NCBI GenBank assembly: GCA_963809245.1
Contig: CAWEIU010000002.1
Location: 380,061-444,060 of the forward strand
Reading direction: 5' to 3'
Length of the DNA stretch: 64,000 nucleotides
Source: Roseiarcus sp963809245
Lineage (GTDB): Bacteria; Pseudomonadota; Alphaproteobacteria; Rhizobiales; Beijerinckiaceae
Part shown: one piece after another, positions 1-8,345 of the stretch
How positions within the stretch are numbered: position 1 is the first letter of the stretch
Layout: every line of letters begins with the position of its first letter
Program-made: the position numbers and the translations under genes
Notes under the pieces: generated by a model
The model's database searches: none
Told to the model about the DNA's origin: nothing
Seen by the model: the letters and a program-made list of their open reading frames with translations, nothing else

Positions 1-1115
1 ACGCGCAGCCTGAGCCGGTCGAACTGTCCCACGATGAGCGCGACGACCTCCTCGCCGCCGCCGCGGAGGCGCAGGCTCCTTCCGGCCGCGTGCGTGGCTG
101 GTATTTCAAGACTGCCGGCCTTGCTGTCGCCGGCGTCGTCCTGTTCGGCGGAGCCGCAGCGATGAAGCTCGGCGTCGCGCCCGGCGTCGCCAAAGCGCCG
201 CCCTTCATCGCGGCCGCCCAGGGCCCGACGAAGATCCAGCCGCCGAGCGATTCGACCGTCCAATCCGCCGGCGACGCCGGCGCGTTGCTGATGAAGGACT
301 CGGCCACCTCCGCTCCGGTCAAGGTCGTCTCCAACGACGAGCAGCCGGTCGATTTGCACGCCCAGGCGCCGGGCCCGAGTCCGGCGACCGCGACCCCGAC
401 GCCGACCAATTCCTCGCCTGTTGCGCCGTCCGCAGACACCCCAATCGTGGCGCCCGGCGAGGCCACGGCGACCGTCGCGCCGTTGTTCCCTGACGCGAAG
501 CCGGTCAAAACGGTCTCGGTGCGCCCGGATGGCACGCTCATTTCGTCGGACTCTGCGCCGGCGAGTTCTTCGCCCGGTCCCTCGGCAAAGACGGAGACCC
601 GCGTCGCCGACAATTCCAACTCTGACAGCCCTCCTTCGGACGCCGCTCCTCAGCCCGCCACGCCCCAGGTCGATCTGCCGACGAAATTGTCGCCTAAGGC
701 GAGCGCGCGCGTCGCCACGACCGACACGACGGCGCCGGCCGACGCGACCCAGACGACTCCCAAGCCTCCCGCGGCGGCGAGGCGAGCGACCCGCTCCGAG
801 AGGGCGCGGGCTGCCGGCGAACAGGTTGCCGACGCTGCTGCGAGCGACGCTCCAAGCGAGAAGCCCGCTGGCGGCGGATGGGTCGTCCAACTCTCGGCGC
901 CGCGAACCGAGGCCGACGCGCGAAGCGAGGTCACCCGCCTTAAGAACAAATATGCCGACACGCTCGGCGGCGCGGACATCGGCATTCACAAAGCCGAGAT
1001 CAAGGGCGAGACGATCTACCGCGTACGCGCGAGCGGCTACGCCAAGGCCGAAGCCGCGGCCCTATGTGCGAAGCTCAAGGCGGCCGGCGGCGACTGCTTC
1101 ATTACGAGAAACTGA
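1..1115 (+). CDS. SPOR-domain envelope protein, 5' end missing
   Basis: The frame is open from the first bases of the window, so the true start lies upstream. About 30 acidic cytoplasmic residues precede a single membrane segment (around AGLAVAGVVLFGGAAA). A long Pro/Ala/Ser/Thr-rich periplasmic linker of roughly 220 residues follows. The C-terminal 80 residues form a SPOR domain, beginning at GGGWVVQLSAPRTEADA and ending at GGDCFITRN. SPOR domains bind denuded peptidoglycan glycan strands at division sites, so this is probably a bitopic inner-membrane protein of the divisome or cell wall. nagZ follows 45 bp downstream on the same strand, a common alphaproteobacterial pairing in which argS usually lies upstream. 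A GTG at 90 is in frame, but the coding character continues upstream of it. The family call is firm; the exact role is inferred. Confidence 0.85.
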   Translation, partial: AQPEPVELSHDERDDLLAAAAEAQAPSGRVRGWYFKTAGLAVAGVVLFGGAAAMKLGVAPGVAKAPPFIAAAQGPTKIQPPSDSTVQSAGDAGALLMKDSATSAPVKVVSNDEQPVDLHAQAPGPSPATATPTPTNSSPVAPSADTPIVAPGEATATVAPLFPDAKPVKTVSVRPDGTLISSDSAPASSSPGPSAKTETRVADNSNSDSPPSDAAPQPATPQVDLPTKLSPKASARVATTDTTAPADATQTTPKPPAAARRATRSERARAAGEQVADAAASDAPSEKPAGGGWVVQLSAPRTEADARSEVTRLKNKYADTLGGADIGIHKAEIKGETIYRVRASGYAKAEAAALCAKLKAAGGDCFITRN

Positions 1116-1160
1116 GGCGCACATGACCGCTATCGTTACGGATCCGGCGCGGGGGCGTGC

Positions 1161-2165
1161 GTGACGCTCGCTCTCGTTTGCGGCTGCGCCGGGCCTACGC
1201 TGTCGCCTGAGGATCGCGCCTTCATCCGGGAGGCTCAACCCTGGGGCTTCATCCTCTTCAAGCGCAACGTCGTCGATCGTGAGCAGTTGCGCGCGTTGAC
1301 GAGTTCCTTTCGCGACATCGTCGGCCGCGGCGACGCCCCGGTCCTGATCGACCAGGAGGGCGGCCGCGTGCAGCGCATGGGGCCACCGCATTGGGAAGCC
1401 TATCCGGCGGCGGCGCGGTTCGAATCGACCAGCGACCCCGAGCGCGCCGCTTGGCTCGCCGCGCGCCTCATCGCCCACGACTTGCGTGAAGTCGGGATCA
1501 CCGTCGATTGCGCTCCCGTGCTCGACGTCGCGGAGGAGGGGACGCACGCCGTCATCGGCTCGCGCGCCTATTCGAGCGCGCCCGAACGCGTTGCAGCGCT
1601 CGGGCAAGCGGTGATCGACGGCTTCGTCGCGGGTGGCGTGGCGCCGGTCGTCAAGCACATTCCCGGACATGGGCGGGCGCGGGCGGACAGCCATATCGAA
1701 TTGCCGACGGTCGCCGCGAGCCTCGAAGAGCTTGCGCGCGACTTCGCGCCCTTCGTTGCTTTGCGCGACGCGCCAATGGCGATGACCGCGCATGTCGTCT
1801 ACAGCGCGATCGATCCGACCGCCCCGGCGACGACGTCGCCCATCGTCGTCAAGCGCATCATGCGCGAGAGGATCGGCTTCGAGGGCCTCATCCTGAGCGA
1901 CGATCTCTCGATGAAGGCGCTCGGCGGACCGTTCGCGGAGCGTGCGCGCTCCGTCTTTGCAGCCGGCGTCGACATCGCTCTGCATTGCAACGGCGATCTT
2001 ACGGAAACCGCGCCGGTCGCCGAAGCGACGCCGGAACTCGCAGGGGAGTCGCTGCGCCGGGCCGAGGCTGCTCTCGCGCGGATCGCCGTGGGTCCGCAGC
2101 CGCTCGACCTCGAGGCGGCGCGGGCGGAATTCGCCGCCCTGTTCGCCGCGGCTTCGGCGGCGTGA
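1161..2165 (+). CDS. nagZ: Beta-N-acetylhexosaminidase NagZ
   Basis: A 334-residue glycoside hydrolase family 3 enzyme that removes N-acetylglucosamine from anhydromuropeptides during cytoplasmic peptidoglycan recycling. The GH3 signature KHIPGHGRARADSH carries the Asp-His dyad typical of NagZ. The catalytic Asp lies in GLILSDDLSMKAL. DQEGGRVQRM is the usual substrate-binding segment. The GTG start at 1161 gives MTLALVCGCAGPTLS, which matches the normal NagZ N-terminus. No signal peptide is present, as expected for a cytosolic enzyme. In many relatives scpA and scpB follow nagZ directly; here they lie about 6.9 kb away on the other strand, so the cluster has been rearranged. The gene converges on the XRE regulator with a 54-bp gap. 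Confidence 0.95.
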   Translation: MTLALVCGCAGPTLSPEDRAFIREAQPWGFILFKRNVVDREQLRALTSSFRDIVGRGDAPVLIDQEGGRVQRMGPPHWEAYPAAARFESTSDPERAAWLAARLIAHDLREVGITVDCAPVLDVAEEGTHAVIGSRAYSSAPERVAALGQAVIDGFVAGGVAPVVKHIPGHGRARADSHIELPTVAASLEELARDFAPFVALRDAPMAMTAHVVYSAIDPTAPATTSPIVVKRIMRERIGFEGLILSDDLSMKALGGPFAERARSVFAAGVDIALHCNGDLTETAPVAEATPELAGESLRRAEAALARIAVGPQPLDLEAARAEFAALFAAASAA

Positions 2166-2219
2166 AGCGCAACAGCCAGCGCCGCCAAAAAGCCGGCGTC
2201 CACTTCTTCGCCGCGCGCT

Positions 2220-2990
2220 CTATAGCTCGCCGAGCGGCGTCAGGCTCACCAGTTTGACGTCGGGATGCGAGGGGAGAATGAGCGTCGTCTGATAGAAGCG
2301 GCGTATCGGATGGTTGAACCGGCGCTCGCCCCCTTCGCGGACGAGGACCGCCTGTTCGCGCCATAGGCGGCGGAAGTCGGGGGATTGCTCGTTCAGCGCG
2401 TCAATGAGGGCCTGCATCGCCGGATCCCTCAGGCGCCGGCTGAGGTCGGCGCGAAACTCGGCGACGACGCGGCGGGCGCGCTCCTCCCAATCCGCGATGA
2501 GGCGTGGCGCCGCCTTCGACAAAAAGATGAAGCGCAGCAGATTGCGGTCGTGCTGGCCGTCAAGCCAGCCGACAAACAGCTCGGCCGCCATCACGTTCCA
2601 GGAGCACGCGGTCCACGCGCCATCAAGGAGATAGGCCGGAATCGTCATTCGTTGGGGCAGGGCGAGGATCGGCTCCGGCAGTGCGTCGCCGGTTGGCGCG
2701 GGCGCGGCGGGATCGCGCTTTTCCGCCAGTTCGAAAAGGTAGACGCGCTCCGCCGGCGCGAGATGGAGGGCGTCCGCGAGCCGCGCCAGCGCGTGCGGCG
2801 AAGCGGAGACGTCGCGCCCCTGTTCCAGCCATGTGATCCAGGTGACGCTGACGCCGCAGGCCTCGGCCAACTCCTCCCGCCGCAGCCCCGGCGTGCGGCG
2901 GCGGCCAGAAGCCGAGGGCGGCGGCGGCCGGCGTTCACGGTGAGCGCGCAGGAAGGCGCCGAGGGCGCGACGGGCGTCGATCATTGCCAT
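2220..2990 (-). CDS. XRE-family transcriptional regulator with MmyB-like ligand-binding domain
   Basis: A 256-residue protein. Residues about 10-75 form a helix-turn-helix (RREELAEACGVSVTWITWLE). Residues about 100-250 match the MmyB-like PAS-type ligand-binding domain that usually follows this HTH (RMTIPAYLLDGAWTACSWN through NHPIRRFYQTTLILPSHPD). The ATG at 2990 gives MAMIDARRALG; a second ATG is two codons in. The frame stays open far upstream on this strand, but that is antisense to the methyltransferase and has no coding character. The gene is divergent from the methyltransferase across an 87-bp spacer that holds two copies of an operator-like sequence, so it probably controls itself and that gene. 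The ligand is unknown. Confidence 0.85.
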   Translation of the reverse strand: MAMIDARRALGAFLRAHRERRPPPPSASGRRRTPGLRREELAEACGVSVTWITWLEQGRDVSASPHALARLADALHLAPAERVYLFELAEKRDPAAPAPTGDALPEPILALPQRMTIPAYLLDGAWTACSWNVMAAELFVGWLDGQHDRNLLRFIFLSKAAPRLIADWEERARRVVAEFRADLSRRLRDPAMQALIDALNEQSPDFRRLWREQAVLVREGGERRFNHPIRRFYQTTLILPSHPDVKLVSLTPLGEL

Positions 2991-2997
2991 GATGGGA

Positions 2998-3036
2998 CTT
3001 ATACTAGGATAAGTGACAGCCTTGTACCAGGGTAAG
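2998..3036. promoter_or_regulatory. Two tandem operator-like sites between the XRE regulator and the methyltransferase
   Basis: CTTATACTAGGATAAG (2998-3013) is a near-perfect inverted repeat; with its flanks it reads ACTTAT-6-ATAAGT. CTTGTACCAGGGTAAG (3021-3036) is a second copy matching at 13 of 16 positions. The two starts are 23 bp apart, about two helical turns. They sit in the 87-bp divergent spacer, immediately upstream of both starts. Binding by the adjacent XRE/MmyB protein is inferred from position and symmetry. Confidence 0.6.
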
Positions 3037-3077
3037 CCGCGGTTCATCCTCGCATCCGACCCCAGGAGGAGGCGCAC

Positions 3078-3842
3078 ATGCAGGAACGAACCCACGATTC
3101 TTTGGTGACCGAGCAATTCGGTCCGCAGGCGAAAGCCTATCTCGCCAGCGCGGTTCACGCCCAGGGCGAAGATCTCACGCAATTGGCGGCCATGATCGGC
3201 TCGCGTCCCGACGCCTTCGCGCTCGATCTCGGCTTCGGCGGCGGCCACGTGTCGTTCTTGCTCGCGCCGCTGGTGCGCAAAGTCGTGGCCTATGACCTCT
3301 CCGAGGAGATGGTCGCGATGGTGCGCCAGGAGGCGGCGCGGCGGGGCTTCGCCAATCTCGAGCCGCGACAGGGTTCCGCTGAGCGCTTGCCCTGTCCCGA
3401 CGCCGCGTTCGACATCGTCGCGAGCCGCTACAGCGTGCACCACTGGCTCGATGTTCAGGCGGGCCTGCGCGAGGCGCGCCGCGTGATGAAGCCGGGGGGA
3501 ACCGCCGTATTCATGGATGTCGTGACGCCGAGCTCGCCTCTGCTCGACACCTGGCTGCAGACGCTGGAGTTGCTGCGCGATCCCTCGCACGTCCGCAATT
3601 ATTCGCTCGAACAATGGCGCGACATGCTGCAGGCGGCGGGCTTCCGGCCCGGCGTCGTCTCGCGCTTCCGCCTGCGCCTGGAATTCTCTTCGTGGATCAA
3701 GCGGATGAACACGCCCGAGGTCCACGTCGCGGCGATCCGGTCGCTTCAGCGGCGCGCTGGAGCGGAAGTCGTGCGGCATTTCGAGATCGAGCCCGACGGC
3801 TCGTTCACGATCGACACGATGCTGATGAGCGCCGAAGTCTAA
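3078..3842 (+). CDS. Class I SAM-dependent methyltransferase
   Basis: A 254-residue protein of the Methyltransf_11/UbiE-like type. Motif I is ALDLGFGGGHVSF, the SAM-binding glycine loop. The acidic end of the second strand is VVAYDLSEEMV, and post-motif segments are DAAFDIVASRYSVHHW and EARRVMKPGGTAVFMD. An AGGAGG Shine-Dalgarno lies about 8 bases before the ATG. The substrate cannot be read from sequence; the fold is shared by enzymes acting on lipids, quinones and small metabolites. It is divergently paired with an XRE/MmyB regulator, and in other bacteria such pairs are often induced by a small ligand. It is convergent with pleD, 13 bp apart. Confidence 0.85.
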   Translation: MQERTHDSLVTEQFGPQAKAYLASAVHAQGEDLTQLAAMIGSRPDAFALDLGFGGGHVSFLLAPLVRKVVAYDLSEEMVAMVRQEAARRGFANLEPRQGSAERLPCPDAAFDIVASRYSVHHWLDVQAGLREARRVMKPGGTAVFMDVVTPSSPLLDTWLQTLELLRDPSHVRNYSLEQWRDMLQAAGFRPGVVSRFRLRLEFSSWIKRMNTPEVHVAAIRSLQRRAGAEVVRHFEIEPDGSFTIDTMLMSAEV

Positions 3843-3855
3843 GCGGCCGGGTCGC

Positions 3856-5226
3856 TTACGCGGCCTCGGCGCTGACGCGGTTGCGTCCTTCGGCCTTGGC
3901 CCGGTAGAGCGCCTGGTCGGCGCGGCGGTAGAGCGAACCGGCGTCACTGTCGGCGCCGCGCTCGGCGAGGCCGATGGAGACCGTGACGGGGATCGTCCGT
4001 CCGGTCGCGTCGATGACGAACTGCTCCTCTTGGATGGCGAGGCGCGCCCGCTCGGCGATGCGCGTCGCCGCTTGCACGTTGACGCCCGGCATGACGATGA
4101 CGAATTCCTCGCCGCCGAGGCGGCACAGCAAATCGCCGCCGCGGATGATGCCGCGCAGGCGATCGGCGAAGCCCTTCAAGACCTCGTCGCCGCAATCGTG
4201 CCCGTAGGTGTCGTTGACCTGCTTGAAGTGATCGATGTCGAGAATCATCAGCGTCAGCGGCGCCCGGCGCACGCGCGCATTGTCGATCATCGTCGCGAGA
4301 TGATTCTCCATGAACCGGCGATTGTTGAGGCCGGTCAGGGGATCGAACAGCGCAAGTTCGATCGACTGCTGCACCTTCTCGCGCAAGCTGTCGGCGTAGC
4401 GCTTCTGCCGCAATTGCGTGCGCACGCGCGCGAGCAACTCGTTGCGGTCGATGGGGCGGGTCAGGCAATCGTTGACGCCGAGGTCGAGGCCGCGCAGCAC
4501 GCGTTGGCGATCCTCGATGTCGGCGATGACCAGGATCGGCAGATTTCGCGTGCGCTCGAGCGAGCGGATCTGGCTGCAAAGCCGCAGCCCGTCGTAGGAG
4601 GTGAGCCCGAGGCTGACCGCGACGAGGTCGATATTGTCCTCGGCCGCCTTGAAGAGCGCCTCGTGCGCGTCCGGCTCGACATAGACGTTGTGATGCGGCG
4701 CCAACACCTGGGCGATCCGCTCGGCGGAACTCGCGCGGTCGTCGACGATCAGGATCCGGCCGCGCCGCCCGTCGTCGGCGCTCGGCGTCGCGTACGGCGC
4801 GATCATGCCGAGGGCGACGGTCGTATTGGCGCGATTGCGCAATTCGTCGATGACCACCTTCAGACGGGTGAGCGAACGCACGCGCGCGATCAGCGAGACT
4901 TCGTCGATCGGCTTGGTGAGAAAGTCGTCGGCGCCGGCCTCGAGGCCGCGCACACGGTCGGACTGCTCGTCGAGCGCCGTGGCGAGAACGACCGGCAAAT
5001 GAGCGGTGGCGAACTGCCCCTTGAGGATGCGGCACACCTCGAAGCCGTCCATGCCCGGCATCATGACGTCGAGAAGCACGATGTCGCAGAGGCCCTGCTC
5101 GCAGATCGAGATTGCGTCCGGGCCGTTGTTCGCGGTCAGGACGTCGAAATACTCTGCGTTGAGCCGCGCTTCGAGCAGCTTGACGTTGGCAGGGAGGTCA
5201 TCGACGACGAGAACGCGCGCTGTCAT
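3856..5226 (-). CDS. pleD: Response regulator / diguanylate cyclase PleD
   Basis: A 456-residue protein with the PleD layout. Receiver 1 (residues about 1-120) has its phosphoacceptor Asp in DIVLLDVMMPGMDG. A second, adaptor receiver spans about residues 150-270. A GGDEF domain (about 290-456) has the active-site form GGEEF and, just upstream, the RGGD inhibitory I-site for product feedback. It makes cyclic di-GMP when phosphorylated and in Caulobacter drives the swarmer-to-stalked transition. divK lies 4 bp upstream on the same strand, so the two are cotranscribed. Nothing is missing or disrupted. Confidence 0.96.
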   Translation of the reverse strand: MTARVLVVDDLPANVKLLEARLNAEYFDVLTANNGPDAISICEQGLCDIVLLDVMMPGMDGFEVCRILKGQFATAHLPVVLATALDEQSDRVRGLEAGADDFLTKPIDEVSLIARVRSLTRLKVVIDELRNRANTTVALGMIAPYATPSADDGRRGRILIVDDRASSAERIAQVLAPHHNVYVEPDAHEALFKAAEDNIDLVAVSLGLTSYDGLRLCSQIRSLERTRNLPILVIADIEDRQRVLRGLDLGVNDCLTRPIDRNELLARVRTQLRQKRYADSLREKVQQSIELALFDPLTGLNNRRFMENHLATMIDNARVRRAPLTLMILDIDHFKQVNDTYGHDCGDEVLKGFADRLRGIIRGGDLLCRLGGEEFVIVMPGVNVQAATRIAERARLAIQEEQFVIDATGRTIPVTVSIGLAERGADSDAGSLYRRADQALYRAKAEGRNRVSAEAA

Positions 5227-5230
5227 CGCT

Positions 5231-5602
5231 TCACTTGGCTCCCAGGAAGTGATCGATCGTATCGAAGAACTTCGCCACTGAGATCGGCTTCGAGAGATAC
5301 GCCTCGCAGCCTCCCTGGCGGATCTTCTCTTCGTCGCCCTTCATCGCGAAAGCGGTGACGGCCACGACCGGAATTTCGCGCAGCGTCTCGTCGTCCTTCA
5401 GCCATTGCGTCACCTCGAGGCCGGAGACCTCGGGGAGCTGGATGTCCATCAGAATCAGATCGGGTCGGTGTCGACGAGCGAGTTCCACCGCCTCGACGCC
5501 GCTGCGGGTCTGAAGGATGCGACATCCGCGCGTCTCCACCAGGTCGTTGAAGAGCTTCATATTGAGCTCGTTGTCCTCTACGATGAGCACAGTTTTCGAC
5601 AT
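5231..5602 (-). CDS. divK: Single-domain response regulator DivK
   Basis: A 123-residue stand-alone receiver. The acidic pocket is IVEDNE, the phosphoacceptor Asp lies in DLILMDIQLPEVSG, the switch Thr in VAVTAFAMKG and the conserved Lys in YLSKPIS. In alphaproteobacteria DivK is phosphorylated by DivJ and dephosphorylated by PleC, and controls the CckA-CtrA cell-cycle pathway. Adjacency to pleD supports the assignment over a generic CheY-like protein. It is the first gene of a two-gene unit, divergent from the DUF3572 gene with a 99-bp spacer. Confidence 0.95.
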   Translation of the reverse strand: MSKTVLIVEDNELNMKLFNDLVETRGCRILQTRSGVEAVELARRHRPDLILMDIQLPEVSGLEVTQWLKDDETLREIPVVAVTAFAMKGDEEKIRQGGCEAYLSKPISVAKFFDTIDHFLGAK

Positions 5603-5701
5603 GAAGGTGTCCGCTGGAAGCGCCGGAGCGGCCCGGAATCCTGGCCCCGGCGCTCGGCGAGCATATTAGGGGGCAGTCCTTGACGAAAGGAAAACTGAAT
5701 C

Positions 5702-6010
5702 GTGCCGCAAACGGTTAACTCCGGGCTTTCCACAGACAATTCTGGGGCGCAGGCGACGGCGATCTCGGCGCTCGGCTTCCTCGCCGCCGACGAAACGAGA
5801 CTCGAGCGCTTTCTCGCGCTTTCCGGCCTCGGACCGCACAACCTGCGCCGCGCCGCCGCGGATTCGGGATTTCTCGCCGCGGTGCTCGATTACGTCGTCG
5901 CCGACGAGAGCCTGCTCGTCGCTTTCGCCGCGCAAGAGGGGCTCGACCCCGCCGCCGTCGCCCGAGCGCGCCACAGCCTTGCCGGCGCGCCGCCGTCTTA
6001 CGATCCGTGA
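5702..6010 (+). CDS. DUF3572 family protein
   Basis: A 102-residue protein with a GTG start. The conserved DUF3572 core begins at ATAISALGFLAADETRLERF and continues through LSGLGPHNLRRAAADSGFLA and a helical C-terminus. No membrane segment or signal is visible. The function is unknown. The family typically sits next to dinB and divK/pleD in Rhizobiales, as here. Its stop overlaps the GTG of dinB by 4 bp, so translation is probably coupled. Confidence 0.85.
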   Translation: MPQTVNSGLSTDNSGAQATAISALGFLAADETRLERFLALSGLGPHNLRRAAADSGFLAAVLDYVVADESLLVAFAAQEGLDPAAVARARHSLAGAPPSYDP

Positions 6011-7311
6011 GCGCGCGGGCGGAGCGGGGCGTCGGCTCGCGCTTCTGCCGCGACTGCCTCCAGGATTTCAACGGCGACGACGGGGCGCCTGCGCGCTGTC
6101 CGCGCTGCGGCTCGCCTCGCGTGCTCGACGCTGTGCGGGCCCGCGGGCTCACAATCGCCCATGTCGACTGCGACGCGTTCTACGCTTCGATCGAGAAGCG
6201 GGACGATCCCTCGCTCGCCAACAAACCGCTGATTGTCGGCGGAGGCGGGCGGCGCGGCGTCGTCTCCACCTGCTGCTACATCGCGCGCACCTACGGCGTG
6301 CGCTCGGCGATGCCGATGGCGCGGGCGATGTCGCTGTGCCCGCAGGCCGTCGTGCTGACGCCCGACATGGCGAAATACGCCAGCGTCGGCCGCGAGATAC
6401 GCGAGCGGATGCAGCAGCTGACGCCCCTCGTCGAGCCGCTGTCGATCGACGAAGCATTCCTCGATCTGACGGGGTGCGAGGGGGTCCACGGAGCGCCGGC
6501 TGGGCCGACGTTGGCGCGCTTTGCGCGGGCGATTGAGCGAGACGTCGGCGTCACGGTCTCGGTCGGCCTCAGCTATTGCAAGTTCCTCGCAAAGCTCGCT
6601 TCCGACCTCGACAAGCCGCGTGGCTTCTCGATCATCGCGCGCGAAGAGGCGCCGGCGCTGCTCGCGCCCATGAGCGTCGGCAGGCTTTGGGGCGTCGGCA
6701 AGGTTGCCGAGGACCGTTTGGCGCGGCTGGGCTTTAAGACGATCGGCGACCTGCAACGGCTCGCCGAAGCGGACGCCATGCGTCTCGGCGACGACGGGCG
6801 GCGGCTGTGGCGTCTCGCTCGCGGCGTCGACGAGCGTCGCGTGACGCCCGATCGCGAGACCAAGAGCATTTCCAGCGAAACGACCTTCGAGATCGACGTT
6901 TCCGATCGCGCGGAGCTGACGCGCGTGCTCCTCGTCCATTGCGAGCGCGTCGCCGCCCGCCTGCGCAAGGCCGATCTCGCGGCAGGCTCGGTCACGTTGA
7001 AATTGCGCACGCCGGATTTCAAGCTGCGGACGCGCACGCGCTCGGGCTTCACGCCGACGCAAATGGCGCCGCGGCTGTTCGCGGCGGCGCGCGCGCTGCT
7101 GGAGGCGCAGGAGCGGGGCGAGGCCTATCGCCTGATCGGCGTCGGCGCCGGCGATCTCGCGCCGGGAAGCGAGGCGGACGACGGCGACCTGATCGAAGGC
7201 GACCGCGGCAAAGAAAAGGCGCGCGAAGCGGCGATCGACGCGCTCCGCCAGAAGTTCGGCGCTGCGGCGGTCCAGCGCGGTCTTGCCTTCAGGCCGGAGC
7301 GCAAAAGCTGA
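6007..7311 (+). CDS. dinB: DNA polymerase IV (Y family) with N-terminal zinc-ribbon-like extension
   Basis: A 434-residue translesion polymerase. The catalytic acidic residues lie in IAHVDCDAFYASIEK and LSIDEAFLDLTG. The thumb helix-hairpin-helix (GRLWGVGKVAEDRLARLG) and the little-finger domain follow. The first 40 residues carry two Cys pairs, CRDC and CPRC, likely a small zinc ribbon seen in many alphaproteobacterial DinB proteins but absent from the E. coli enzyme. The GTG start at 6007 overlaps the stop of the DUF3572 gene. No SOS box was recognised upstream. The C-terminus shows no clear beta-clamp motif by eye. Confidence 0.93.
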   Translation: MSARAERGVGSRFCRDCLQDFNGDDGAPARCPRCGSPRVLDAVRARGLTIAHVDCDAFYASIEKRDDPSLANKPLIVGGGGRRGVVSTCCYIARTYGVRSAMPMARAMSLCPQAVVLTPDMAKYASVGREIRERMQQLTPLVEPLSIDEAFLDLTGCEGVHGAPAGPTLARFARAIERDVGVTVSVGLSYCKFLAKLASDLDKPRGFSIIAREEAPALLAPMSVGRLWGVGKVAEDRLARLGFKTIGDLQRLAEADAMRLGDDGRRLWRLARGVDERRVTPDRETKSISSETTFEIDVSDRAELTRVLLVHCERVAARLRKADLAAGSVTLKLRTPDFKLRTRTRSGFTPTQMAPRLFAAARALLEAQERGEAYRLIGVGAGDLAPGSEADDGDLIEGDRGKEKAREAAIDALRQKFGAAAVQRGLAFRPERKS

Positions 7312-7327
7312 GCGTCGTCTTTGTCGC

Positions 7328-8158
7328 TCACTTGCTGCAGGCGGTCGCCGGCAGCATCTCGAGCTTGCGCAATTTCGCGATCAAGGCGAACGAACCGTAG
7401 TCGAGCTTCAGACTGCCGGAGACGCCGTTCTCGTAAAGGTCGAAGCTCAGGACATATTCCGGCGGCGCGTCTTTGGCCGCTTCGTCGAAGTAGGAGACGG
7501 TCACCGGCCAGCGCCGGATCTTGCCCAACACATTGGCGAAGTCAGTCTCGGGAGTCGGGCCGGTCGCCTCCTTGCCGATCACGGTCAGAGTCTCGAAGAC
7601 CTTCTTGCCGGTGTCCGAGCCATCGTAAACGCGCGCCTGCAGCGTTTCGGCTCCTTGCTTGGCTTTGGCGATGATGTGTTCGATGTGCTGGGTCGGAAAG
7701 AGCACGTCTTGGCCGATGTCGAGCGTCTCCGCCGACGGCTTGGTCAACGCGACGGTGGTGTCGCCGCTATCGGCGCGGTGCGCGGAGCCGACGACCGCTG
7801 GCGTCGAACTGCCGTCGCTCTGCGAATCGATCTCGAACTTCAAGCCCTTGGCGTCGCCGTCCTCGAAGGTGACGGCGCGAATGTCCGACGACAGCGGATC
7901 GCCCTCGCTGCGTTGCAACTCGGTGAGCTGTCGAAAGCTCGACGCATAGCCGTCGCAAGCCGAACCCGTGAACTCATAGGCAATCAGGCCGCTCGCCGAA
8001 ACCGGCGTCTGCGAGTCGGGGCTGCGGGCCGAATAGGAGTCGACGAGCGAGATTTCGTAAGCGGCGCGATGCGAGGCCAGCGGCATCGCGGTCTGCGCAT
8101 GCGCCACGCCGGTCGCCGCAAGCGAAGCGACCAGGAGTAGGCAGACCTTAAGCTTCAT
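7328..8158 (-). CDS. eipB: EipB/DUF1849 periplasmic envelope-integrity protein
   Basis: A 276-residue protein. The ATG at 8158 follows a GGAGAAG Shine-Dalgarno and gives a clean signal peptide (MKLKVCLLLVASLAATGVAHA). The mature part matches DUF1849, the EipB family first studied in Brucella, where it is a periplasmic beta-spiral protein needed for envelope integrity. Two Cys remain after cleavage, one in EFTGSACDGYASSF near the N-terminus and one in the last four residues (TACSK). Their placement fits the disulfide described for EipB. It is convergent with dinB, 16 bp apart. Confidence 0.88.
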   Translation of the reverse strand: MKLKVCLLLVASLAATGVAHAQTAMPLASHRAAYEISLVDSYSARSPDSQTPVSASGLIAYEFTGSACDGYASSFRQLTELQRSEGDPLSSDIRAVTFEDGDAKGLKFEIDSQSDGSSTPAVVGSAHRADSGDTTVALTKPSAETLDIGQDVLFPTQHIEHIIAKAKQGAETLQARVYDGSDTGKKVFETLTVIGKEATGPTPETDFANVLGKIRRWPVTVSYFDEAAKDAPPEYVLSFDLYENGVSGSLKLDYGSFALIAKLRKLEMLPATACSK

Positions 8159-8345
8159 CAAATGCTTCTCCCCGGTGCGCACGGTCGCGCCTCGATGTCG
8201 CGGCTTTGTCGGCGCGCTTTCCGGCGCTTTCGTGGCCGCTCGACGGGCTTCACGGCGGCTTTGGAGCGTGCGGCGAAAAAGTGAGTGTCGGCGTTCCCTC
8301 GAGCGCCTGCAACATCCAAATCGTCCGGCGAACGCCGAGCCCCGT

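Noticed and set aside
2991..3947. N-terminal extension of the XRE regulator across the methyltransferase
   Set aside because: The upstream codons lie antisense to a clear methyltransferase and beyond the divergent promoter; the ATG at 2990 gives the normal family length.
4030..5358. Plus-strand open frame of over 400 codons opposite pleD and divK
   Set aside because: It is antisense to well-supported genes, with no ribosome-binding site or motifs; a by-product of high GC content.
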